Assembly (NCBI RefSeq): GCF_039544105.1
Contig: NZ_BAABLA010000021.1
Source: Haloechinothrix_A salitolerans
GTDB lineage: Bacteria > Actinomycetota > Actinomycetes > Mycobacteriales > Pseudonocardiaceae
Strand: one strand, 5' to 3'
Length of the DNA: 64,000 nt
Below, in pieces: positions 42,435 through 49,512 of this stretch. A model generated the notes under the pieces. It saw only the letters and a list, made by a program, of their open reading frames with translations, searched no databases and was not told where the DNA came from. The position numbers were made by a program, and so were the translations under genes. Numbering within the stretch: the first letter of the stretch is position 1; each line of letters starts with the position of its first letter.

Positions 42435-42484
42435 CGGACAACGCGTGGCACAAGGAACGACCCACGCCGCGATAACGTTGTCCG
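42435..42484. promoter_or_regulatory. Spaced inverted repeat upstream of the DUF1542 gene
   Basis: CGGACAACG (42435-42443) and CGTTGTCCG (42476-42484) are exact complements 32 bp apart; CGTGG/CCACG pair inside them. It lies 47 bp before the ATG, in the 200-bp divergent gap between the cyclase and DUF1542 genes. It could be two operator half-sites or a leader hairpin. Confidence 0.4.
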
Positions 42485-42530
42485 TACAGCCGCACCCACG
42501 GGCAGAGCCACCGACCGCAGGAGCCGCATC

Positions 42531-43310
42531 ATGACCGAAGCCGCCATCCTCCTCGCGTTGCTGATCGTCGCCGTCATCGGCGGGCTCGTGCTCGTCAGTC
42601 AGCAACGGGAACGACGACGTCGGGAGTTGGAGGACGCCAAGGCTGACGCTCGGCGCTGGGTGGAACGCCTCGGCGGTCAGGTGCTCAACCTGACGGGCAC
42701 CGACGTCGCGTCGCAGCAGGCCATCGCGGACGCCTCGGAGCGCTACAACGCGGCGGGATCGCAACTGGAGCAGGCGCAGTCGGTGCAGCAGGCCAAGCTG
42801 GTCACCGACACCGCGCTGGAGGGGCTGTACTACGTGCGGGCGGCACGCATCGCGATGGGCATGGACCCCGGTCCCGCGCTGCCGGACGATGTCGAACGCG
42901 CTCGTGCTGGCAAGGTGACCGAAGACCGCGAAGTCGAGCTGGAGGGCCACCGCTACGCCGCATCACCGCAGGCCAAGCAGGAGACGCCGTACTACTACCC
43001 CGGCGGCCGCGTCGCGGGCAGGCCGGTGCCGGAGGGCTGGTACAGCGAGCCGTGGTGGAAGCCCGCGCTGGTCACCGGTGCGTGGACGATGGCGTCGGTG
43101 TTCCTGTTCAGCGCGATGTTCTCCGGGATGTCGGGCATCGCGAGCGCGGACGCGTGGCAGTCAGGCTACGACGCGGGCCAGGAGGACGCCATGGCTTCCG
43201 GTGACATGGGCGGCGGTGATATGGACGCCGGTGGTGACATGGGCGGTGGCGACATGGGAGGCGGCTTCTTCGACGGGGGCGGGTTCGGCGGAGACTTCGG
43301 CGGCTTCTGA
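42531..43310 (+). CDS. DUF1542-like membrane protein with Gly/Asp/Met-rich tail
   Basis: 259 aa. An N-terminal membrane helix (AAILLALLIVAVIGGLVLV) is followed by a charged coiled-coil-like segment (RERRRRELEDAKADARRWVE ... QLEQAQSVQQAKLV), a second hydrophobic segment near 180-200 (ALVTGAWTMASVFLFSAMF) and a tail of GDMGGG-type repeats ending in GGFFDGGGFGGDFGGF. Proteins of this kind are annotated DUF1542-containing in actinobacteria; function unknown. CAGGAG precedes the ATG. Low-complexity tail suggests a flexible or phase-separating end. Confidence 0.75.
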   Translation: MTEAAILLALLIVAVIGGLVLVSQQRERRRRELEDAKADARRWVERLGGQVLNLTGTDVASQQAIADASERYNAAGSQLEQAQSVQQAKLVTDTALEGLYYVRAARIAMGMDPGPALPDDVERARAGKVTEDREVELEGHRYAASPQAKQETPYYYPGGRVAGRPVPEGWYSEPWWKPALVTGAWTMASVFLFSAMFSGMSGIASADAWQSGYDAGQEDAMASGDMGGGDMDAGGDMGGGDMGGGFFDGGGFGGDFGGF

Positions 43311-43324
43311 CTCACCGGAGCCCA

Positions 43325-44296
43325 CTACCGGGCGACGCTGAGCTTGGCGAGGCGCTCCGGGCGCGGCCACCGGACGTCGTAAGCCCAACCGAGCTTCTCG
43401 AACGCCCAGATAACCCGCGCCGAAATGTCGATCTGCCCACGCCGCACGCCGTGGCGGGCAGACGTCGGATCGGCGTGGTGCAGGTTGTGCCACGACTCGC
43501 CCATGGACAGGATCGCGAGCGGCCAGAAGTTCGCCGAGCGGTCGCGCGCGGCGAACGGCCGCTCGCCCAGCATGTGGCAGATCGAGTTCACCGACCAGGT
43601 CACGTGGTGCACCGCGGCGACTCGCACCAGACCCGCCCAGAAGAACGCCGTCACGGCGCCCCACCAGGACCACGTCACGAGTCCGCCGATCAGCGCGGGC
43701 AGCAGCATGGTGGCAAGGGTCAGCGGGCCGAACAGCTTGTGCACGATGCGCATGTCGCGGTCGGCGAGCAGGTCGGGCGCGAAGCGGCGCTGGTTGGTCA
43801 GCGTGCGGCGGAAAATCCACCCGATGTGGGCGTGCCAGAATCCGCGCACGATCGCGAACGGGCTTGTGCCGAACAACCACGGCGAGTGCGGGTCGCCCTC
43901 GCGGTCGGAGAACGCGTGGTGCCTGCGGTGGTCGGCCACCCAGTGCAGGATCGGGCCCTGCACCGCCATACTGCCCGCCACCGCGAGCGCGACCCGAAGC
44001 GGACGCTTGGCCTTGAAGGAGCCGTGCGTGAAGTAGCGGTGGAAGCCGACGGTGACCCCGAGGATCGACAGGGTGTAGAAGGCAACGGCAAGGCTGAGAT
44101 CGAGCCAGCTCACGCCCCAGCCCCACAGCATCGGCACCGCGATCAGCGCGGCGATGAGCGGCACGATCGCGAACGCGTACACCGAGATGTGCGCGGGTAT
44201 CGGGCGCTGCTCGCCGTCGATCGGCTTCGGGCCCTGTTTCGCGGACGTACCGGTGGATTCGGGCATGGAAACGTCACTGGTTACGTCAACGGTCAC
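43325..44296 (-). CDS. Membrane fatty-acyl-CoA desaturase
   Basis: 323 aa from the GTG at 44294-44296 (AGGAG about 12 bases before). Three His boxes bind the di-iron centre: HRYFTH (86-91), HRRHH (123-127) and HNLHH near 270. Four membrane helices are visible (IVPLIAALIAVPMLWGWG, LAVAFYTLSILGVTVGF among them). It is of the delta-9 stearoyl-CoA desaturase type (DesA3/OLE1) that introduces a cis double bond. Needs an electron-donor reductase, not present here. A further open frame to 44515 lacks family similarity. Confidence 0.92.
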   Translation of the reverse strand: MTVDVTSDVSMPESTGTSAKQGPKPIDGEQRPIPAHISVYAFAIVPLIAALIAVPMLWGWGVSWLDLSLAVAFYTLSILGVTVGFHRYFTHGSFKAKRPLRVALAVAGSMAVQGPILHWVADHRRHHAFSDREGDPHSPWLFGTSPFAIVRGFWHAHIGWIFRRTLTNQRRFAPDLLADRDMRIVHKLFGPLTLATMLLPALIGGLVTWSWWGAVTAFFWAGLVRVAAVHHVTWSVNSICHMLGERPFAARDRSANFWPLAILSMGESWHNLHHADPTSARHGVRRGQIDISARVIWAFEKLGWAYDVRWPRPERLAKLSVAR

Positions 44297-44462
44297 CGGG
44301 GCGGTCCCTCTCCTACGTGCTGCGCCGAGCATTGGCCTATTGTGTTCGCCGACCCGGTGCGGAACCCGAGTCGCCCCCTGGCGCCGTACGCTACACGCGA
44401 TTCGGGAACACGCCGACGTGGCACACGCCACGTTTTCGCGACCGCCGCGGGAAAATCCGGTG

Positions 44463-45269
44463 TCAGGCTTGGCAGGCGGGGCACCAGTAGAGGTTGCGCG
44501 CGACCAGGTCCGCACGAGCGATCTCGGTGCCGCAGACGTGACACGGCTGGCCAGCGCGGCGATAGACGTAGACCTCTCCCCCGTGCCGGTCGTCGCGCGG
44601 CGCCCTGCCGGTGACCTCGGGCAGATGTTCCGGCCGGACGGTGTCGATGCTGCCGGTGCGCACGCCCTCGTGCATCAGCGCGACGAGGTCGTCCCAAATC
44701 GCCCGCCACCGCGTCTCGGTGATCGACCTTCCCGGTGTCATCGGCGGGATGCCGTGGCGGAACAGCACCTCCGCGCGGTACACGTTGCCGACGCCCGACA
44801 GCACCGTCTGGTCCATCAGCAGCGCGGCGATAGACGTCCTGGACGCCGCGATGCGCCGCCAGGCCCGGTCCGGGTCGGCGTCGCCGCGCAGCGGGTCGGG
44901 GCCGAGGCGGGTCGTGATCGCTTCGACCTCGTCCTCGGTGAGCAGTTCGCAGCGAGTCGGGCCGCGCAGGTCGGTGGCGTGTGTGGGGCCGACGATGCGC
45001 ATTCGCACCTGCCCGACCGGCGGCTCCGGCGGTGCTTGCTGCTCGGTGAACGCGCCGTACAGGCCGAGGTGGACGTGCACGACGCCGTGCTCGCCGTGGT
45101 GGTGGAACAGGTGCTTGCCGTGTGCGTCGGCGTGGGCGAACACGGTGCCGTCCAGCAGCGACGCCGACGCGGCGAACCGGCCCTGCGGGCTGGACACGGC
45201 TACCTTGTGCCCGCCGTAGCGCTCGGTGTGCAGCCGGGCGAGTCGATGCAGCGTGTGTCCCTCCGGCAT
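44463..45269 (-). CDS. nei2: Fpg/Nei family DNA glycosylase (Nei2)
   Basis: 268 aa from the ATG giving MPEGHTLHRLA. Pro2 and Glu3 are the catalytic residues of the Fpg/Nei family, which removes oxidised bases and cuts the strand. The helix-two-turn-helix region has MDQTVLSGVGNVYRAEVLF, and a C4 zinc finger closes the protein (CHVCGTE ... WCPACQ). Sequence type and location beside rpiB fit Rv2464c. An in-frame start at 45365 would overlap rpiB and adds low-complexity residues. Confidence 0.92.
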   Translation of the reverse strand: MPEGHTLHRLARLHTERYGGHKVAVSSPQGRFAASASLLDGTVFAHADAHGKHLFHHHGEHGVVHVHLGLYGAFTEQQAPPEPPVGQVRMRIVGPTHATDLRGPTRCELLTEDEVEAITTRLGPDPLRGDADPDRAWRRIAASRTSIAALLMDQTVLSGVGNVYRAEVLFRHGIPPMTPGRSITETRWRAIWDDLVALMHEGVRTGSIDTVRPEHLPEVTGRAPRDDRHGGEVYVYRRAGQPCHVCGTEIARADLVARNLYWCPACQA

Positions 45270-45276
45270 CGGCGGC

Positions 45277-45768
45277 TCAGGCGCTCGGCAGCGGCGGCGG
45301 GGTCCCCGTGCGCTCGTAGTCGGTGAGCTGGGCGACGCGGCGGGTGTGGCGCTCATCGTCGTCAACCGGGGTGGCGAGGAAGGCGTCGACGATCTCGGTC
45401 GCCTCCTCGGTGGTGTGCATCCGCGCGCCGACGCCGATGAGCTGCGCGTGGTTGTGCTGGCGGGTCAGCCGCGCCGTCTCGACGCTCCACGCGAGTCCCG
45501 CGCGGGCGCCGTCGACCTTGTTGGCCGCGATCTGCTCGCCGTTGCCAGAACCACCGATGACGATGCCGAGGCTACCTTCGTCCGCGACGACCCTGCGCGC
45601 CGTCTCGATGCAGAACGGCGGGTAGTCGTCGGCGGCGTCGTAGACGTGCGGGCCGACGTCGGTGACGTCATGGCCCTGCTCAGTCAGGTGCTTGACGAGG
45701 TGGTTCTTCAGCTCGAACCCAGCGTGGTCGGCTCCCAGATAAACGCGCACGTCACGTAAGTCTGCCAT
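45277..45768 (-). CDS. rpiB: Ribose-5-phosphate isomerase B
   Basis: 163 aa from the ATG giving MADLRDVRVYLGADHAGF; the open frame extends to 45966 into the divergent promoter region and is not coding there. GADHAGFELK is the phosphate-binding start, and IVIGGSGNGEQIAANKVDG carries the catalytic loop: actinobacterial enzymes use Glu instead of the E. coli Cys, and the Glu is present. HNHAQLIGVGARMHTTEEA completes the fold. Interconverts ribose-5-P and ribulose-5-P. Upstream of nei2, 7 bp apart. Confidence 0.94.
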   Translation of the reverse strand: MADLRDVRVYLGADHAGFELKNHLVKHLTEQGHDVTDVGPHVYDAADDYPPFCIETARRVVADEGSLGIVIGGSGNGEQIAANKVDGARAGLAWSVETARLTRQHNHAQLIGVGARMHTTEEATEIVDAFLATPVDDDERHTRRVAQLTDYERTGTPPPLPSA

Positions 45769-45828
45769 CTGGCGGATCGCGGTGCGCGACGGCTCCGGCG
45801 GCATGTGGGGTGGCTTACGCTGCGCACC

Positions 45829-46536
45829 GTGGCAGATGACGGACGATGGATCGAACTCGGTGACGGCGTGTACGCCCGGCGCTACAGCGAGCTGGACCAG
45901 ACGTTGGGGTTGATCGTCGCCACCGAGCGGTGTCTGGTGGTTGACTCCGGGCGGGATGAGGTGCACGGCGCGGAGTTCGCCGCCGCGATCCGCTCGGTGA
46001 CGTCACTGCCATGGGACGTCGTCATCACGCACGCGCACTGGGACCACTTCCTCGGCACCGCCGCGTTCCTGCCGTGCCCAGCGTGGGCGCACCCGCGCTG
46101 CCGGGAAGCGATCCGCACTGACACCGAAGCGCAGCGCGCCGAGTGGGCGCGGTACTACCGCGAGCAGGGCAAGCCGAACCTGGCGACTGACCTCGACGCC
46201 GCACGGGTGGTACTCCCGACGAACGACGTCCCCGATCGAGTGGACGTCGACCTGGGTGGGCGCTCGGTGACGCTGCTGCACCCCGGCCGGGGCCACACGG
46301 CGGGCGACGTCGTGGTGCACGTGCCTGACGCGGGCGTGGTGTTCGCCGGGGACCTCGTCGAGCAAGGCGCACCGCCCTCGGTCGGGGAGGACGCCTACCC
46401 GACCGAGTGGCCCCGAACGCTCAACGCCGTCCTCGCGCTGGAACCCGACGTCGTCGTGCCCGGACACGGTGATCCCGTCGACGCCGCGTTCGTCACCCGG
46501 CAACGTGACGAGCTCGCCAGCCAGTACGGCGGTTAG
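45829..46536 (+). CDS. Metallo-beta-lactamase-fold hydrolase
   Basis: 235 aa from the GTG at 45829; an in-frame GTG at 45805 is possible. The metal motif VITHAHWDHF (H-x-H-x-D-H) is near 68-77, with PGRGHTAGDVVVH, FAGDLVEQG and VVPGHGDPVD supplying the other ligands. Relatives include glyoxalase-like and lactonase-like enzymes; the substrate cannot be read. TACGCT about seven bases before the GTG suggests a leaderless promoter. The stop overlaps the convergent methyltransferase stop by 3 bp. Confidence 0.85.
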   Translation: MADDGRWIELGDGVYARRYSELDQTLGLIVATERCLVVDSGRDEVHGAEFAAAIRSVTSLPWDVVITHAHWDHFLGTAAFLPCPAWAHPRCREAIRTDTEAQRAEWARYYREQGKPNLATDLDAARVVLPTNDVPDRVDVDLGGRSVTLLHPGRGHTAGDVVVHVPDAGVVFAGDLVEQGAPPSVGEDAYPTEWPRTLNAVLALEPDVVVPGHGDPVDAAFVTRQRDELASQYGG

Positions 46537-47141
46537 CGGCGGTGCACGCTTACGGCGTAGCCGCCACCGTCGTACGAATCGCCGTCCCACGTGGCGAAGC
46601 GGTCCCGCAGGCTGAGCCCGGCGTCGGCGCACCAGGCGTCGTAATCGGCCAGCGTCACCGGGGCCTCGGCCAGCGGCAGATGCGCCGCGTCCAGACCGAA
46701 ACCAGTCACCAGCAGCCCGCCCGGACGGAGCGCGTCAGCCAGGGTGGCGACCACGGTCGGCTCGGTGCCCGCCGCGACCAGCGGAATGACGTTCCCCGCG
46801 CACACCACCAGGTCGAACGCCCCAGCGAGCCCGTGCTCAGCGAGATCCAACGTGGCGAGGTCCGCTTGAATCCACCGGATATCCGGCGCGGCACGACGTG
46901 CCTCGGCCAGCATCGCCTCATCGACGTCGACGCCGACGCACTCGAAGCCGTTGCGGTGCAGCCACTGCGCGACACGACCGGTGCCGCACCCGGCGTCCAA
47001 CACCCGCGCACCCGCCGAGACTAGAGATGCGCACAGGCGGGCCTCGCCGTGCACCTCTTCGCCTTTGGCCTCCAGCTCAGCGAACCGAGAAGCGTAGTCC
47101 GCGCCGCGCGGGGCACCAGTCATGTCCGTCCAGCGAGTCAT
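46533..47141 (-). CDS. Class I SAM-dependent methyltransferase
   Basis: 202 aa. VLDAGCGTGRVAQWLHRNG is motif I, GVDVDEAMLAEARR the acidic loop, and FDLVVCAGNVIPLV motif IV. The C-terminus (WDGDSYDGGGYAVSVHRR) is typical of small-molecule methyltransferases of the Methyltransf_25 type. The ATG overlaps the aldehyde dehydrogenase stop (ATGA), so they are translationally coupled. Substrate unknown. Confidence 0.85.
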   Translation of the reverse strand: MTRWTDMTGAPRGADYASRFAELEAKGEEVHGEARLCASLVSAGARVLDAGCGTGRVAQWLHRNGFECVGVDVDEAMLAEARRAAPDIRWIQADLATLDLAEHGLAGAFDLVVCAGNVIPLVAAGTEPTVVATLADALRPGGLLVTGFGLDAAHLPLAEAPVTLADYDAWCADAGLSLRDRFATWDGDSYDGGGYAVSVHRR

Positions 47142-48583
47142 CGTTGAATCGACTTGACCTCGAGGAACTCCTCGATGCCGTAGGCGCCGAACTCGCGTCC
47201 GTTACCGGACTGTTTGTAGCCGCCGAACGGGGCGAGCGGGTTGAACGACCCGCCGTTGATGTCGACCTGGCCGGTACGCAGCCTCTTGGCAACCTCAAGC
47301 GCGCGCTCGTCCGAGTCGGAGAACACCGCGCCCGCCAAGCCATACAGCGAGTTGTTCGCGATCCGCACCGCGTCGTCGGTGTCGTCGTATGGCATCACCG
47401 ACAACACCGGGCCGAAGATCTCCTCCTGCGCGATCGCCATGTCCTCGGTGACCCCGGCGAACACCGTCGGGCGCACGTAGAACCCCTCGTCCAGGTCATC
47501 CGGCTTTTCGGGGCCGCCACAGGCCAACGTCGCGCCCGCCTCGGCGCCCGCGCGGATGAAACCGACCACTCTGTCGCGCTGCTGCTCGTTGACCATCGGG
47601 CCGAGCCGCGTCGCCTGATCCGACGGGTCAGCGGGCACGTACTTCGCCGCGGCCGCCACCGCCAGCTCCACCGCCTCGTCGTGCCGCGAGGCAGGCACGA
47701 GCATCCGCGTCCAGGCGTTGCAGCTCTGGCCACCATTGATGAAGGCGTTGGCGACGCCGAGCTTGACCGCCTTGGCCAGACCAGCCTCGTCGAGATCGTC
47801 CAGGACGACGTTGGCCGACTTGCCGCCCAGCTCCAGCGCGACCCGCTTGATCGTCTCGGACGCCGCCGCCGAGACCGCCCGACCCGCACGGGTAGAGCCG
47901 GTGAATGACACCATGTCGACGTCTGGGTGTTCGGAGATCGCCGCCCCGACGACCGGTCCGGTGCCGTGCACGATGTTGACCACGCCGTTAGGCACGCCCG
48001 CCTCCGTCAGGATCTCCGCGAGGATGGCGGTGTTGAGCGGCGCGACCTCGCTCGGCTTGAGCACCACGGTGCAGCCGGTCGCCAACGCGGGCGCGAGCTT
48101 GGCCATGATCTGGTGCAGCGGGTAGTTCCACGGCGTGATCGCACCGACGACGCCAATCGGCTCGCGCACGACCAGCGAGTTGCCGATCTCCTCGGTGAAT
48201 GCGAACTCGCCGGACGAGATCAGGTCGGCCACCCCGGCGGACGTCGCGGCGGGCAGAGTCGCCTGCACCTTGGTGGCGAACGTGATCGGGACACCGACCT
48301 CGGCACTGATCTGCCGCGCGATCTCGTCACGACGTGCGGTGATGCCCTCCGAGATCCGCCGCACCACGGCGGCGCGCTCCTCGGCCGGTGTGTCCGCCCA
48401 GGCTGGGAACGCCGCGCGGGCGGCGGCGACCGCAGCGTCGACGTCTGCCTGGGTTCCCGCCGGGACCGTCCCGATGACCTGTTCGGTCGCCGGGTTCAGC
48501 ACCTCGATGACGTCGTTCTCGTCGCCGTAGCTGGTCGTGCCGTTGATCAGATGTCCGGTACGAGTGGTCGCGGGCGCGGCCAT
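47138..48583 (-). CDS. NAD(P)-dependent aldehyde dehydrogenase
   Basis: 481 aa, full family length. VALELGGKSANVVLDD carries the general-base Glu and GGQSCNAWTRMLVPA the catalytic Cys; FTGSTRAGRAVS is the nucleotide-binding loop and GGYKQSGNGREFGAYGI the C-terminal signature. It oxidises an aldehyde to the acid; the paralogue group is like Rv0458/GabD-type enzymes, with the substrate open. AAGGAGG directly precedes the ATG region. First gene of a two-gene unit with the methyltransferase. Confidence 0.92.
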   Translation of the reverse strand: MAAPATTRTGHLINGTTSYGDENDVIEVLNPATEQVIGTVPAGTQADVDAAVAAARAAFPAWADTPAEERAAVVRRISEGITARRDEIARQISAEVGVPITFATKVQATLPAATSAGVADLISSGEFAFTEEIGNSLVVREPIGVVGAITPWNYPLHQIMAKLAPALATGCTVVLKPSEVAPLNTAILAEILTEAGVPNGVVNIVHGTGPVVGAAISEHPDVDMVSFTGSTRAGRAVSAAASETIKRVALELGGKSANVVLDDLDEAGLAKAVKLGVANAFINGGQSCNAWTRMLVPASRHDEAVELAVAAAAKYVPADPSDQATRLGPMVNEQQRDRVVGFIRAGAEAGATLACGGPEKPDDLDEGFYVRPTVFAGVTEDMAIAQEEIFGPVLSVMPYDDTDDAVRIANNSLYGLAGAVFSDSDERALEVAKRLRTGQVDINGGSFNPLAPFGGYKQSGNGREFGAYGIEEFLEVKSIQR

Positions 48584-48744
48584 GGGGCCTCCTTGTCCTC
48601 GATGCGGGTCGTCTCAACCATGGCACACGAAACGCACGGCCTGGCCGCTCACCCTGCGTCTTGGGCAAGTAGCACAGCGGCGTTCGTGCACGTCGCGCAA
48701 AGCTCGGCGCGACACGCGGCACCCAGCGCCGGGTGGCCGGTTGG

Positions 48745-49350
48745 TCAGTCGAACTTCAGCTCGCCGGTGCGGGTCCGCTTCAGCTCGAAGAAGTCCTGAT
48801 AGCCCGCGAGCAGTCGGGCGCCATCGAACACCTTGACCGCGTCCTCGCCGCGCGGGACAGAGCCAAGCACCGGGCCGAAGAACGCCACACCGTCGACGTG
48901 AATGGTGGGGGTGCCGACGTCCTGGCCGACGGGGTCCATGCCCCGGTGGTGACTCTCGGACAGCGCCTCGTCGTACTCGGTCGACGTCGCGGCCGCGGCC
49001 AGTTCCGGCGCGCCGATCTCGGCGAGCGCCTCGTCGATGACCAGCGCCTGGTCGTCGATACCCTTGTTGTGCTTGCGCGTACCGAACGCGAGGTAGAAGT
49101 CCCGTAGTCCCCGCTGCCCGAGTCGCTGTTCGACGGCGATCGCGACCCGCACCGGCCCCATCGCCGTCTCCAGCCGCTGCCGGTACTCATCCGAGATGTC
49201 GTCCCGATCGCGGTTGAGCAGCACGAGGCTCATCACACCGAACGTGAGGTCGATGTCGCGTAACTGCTCGACCTCAAACAACCATCGGGACGTGATCCAC
49301 GCGAACGGGCACAACGGATCGACGTAGATCTCCACCTTCGTCGGCGCCAC
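48745..49350 (-). CDS. Rv2466c-like DsbA-family oxidoreductase (mycothiol-linked)
   Basis: 201 aa. Very like Rv2466c in several blocks: VDPLCPFAWITSRW at the start, FGVMSLVLLNRDRDD, SHHRGMDPVGQDVGTPTIHV, GVAFFGPVL and FFELKRTRTGE near the end. Rv2466c is a mycothiol-dependent reductase with a CPWC site. Here the motif is CPFA: Cys14 is kept, the second Cys is Ala17, so it should work as a monothiol enzyme with mycothiol. GTG start with AAGGAG. A sigma-H-type promoter lies 55-80 bp upstream, and pepN diverges as in M. tuberculosis. Confidence 0.9.
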   Translation of the reverse strand: MAPTKVEIYVDPLCPFAWITSRWLFEVEQLRDIDLTFGVMSLVLLNRDRDDISDEYRQRLETAMGPVRVAIAVEQRLGQRGLRDFYLAFGTRKHNKGIDDQALVIDEALAEIGAPELAAAATSTEYDEALSESHHRGMDPVGQDVGTPTIHVDGVAFFGPVLGSVPRGEDAVKVFDGARLLAGYQDFFELKRTRTGELKFD

Positions 49351-49404
49351 GGAATTCTCTCCTTCCCCTCGGCGTCAACCGAGTTGTACTCACTATTCGT
49401 GCCC

Positions 49405-49430
49405 AACCACGACAGTGGCGAACTTGTTCC
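49405..49430 (-). promoter_or_regulatory. Candidate sigma-H/sigma-R promoter of the Rv2466c-like gene
   Basis: On the minus strand GGAAC (49426-49430, in the run GGGGAACA), exactly 18 bp, then GTT (49405-49407). This is the thiol-oxidative-stress consensus GGAAY-N18/19-GTT of SigH/SigR. The predicted start of transcription would give a leader of about 45-50 nt. Rv2466c is a known SigH-regulon member, which supports the call. Confidence 0.65.
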
Positions 49431-49512
49431 CCACGTTGGCGCGAGAACGTCACACTTCATGATTTGATGCGTGCAGTGACAGGACCAAGAACCCGACTCA
49501 GCTGAGGTAGTA

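Noticed and set aside
42530..43310. Gly-rich tail of the DUF1542 protein as a PE/PPE-like sequence
   Set aside because: No PE or PPE start and no ESX genes; the repeat is short and of GDMGGG type.
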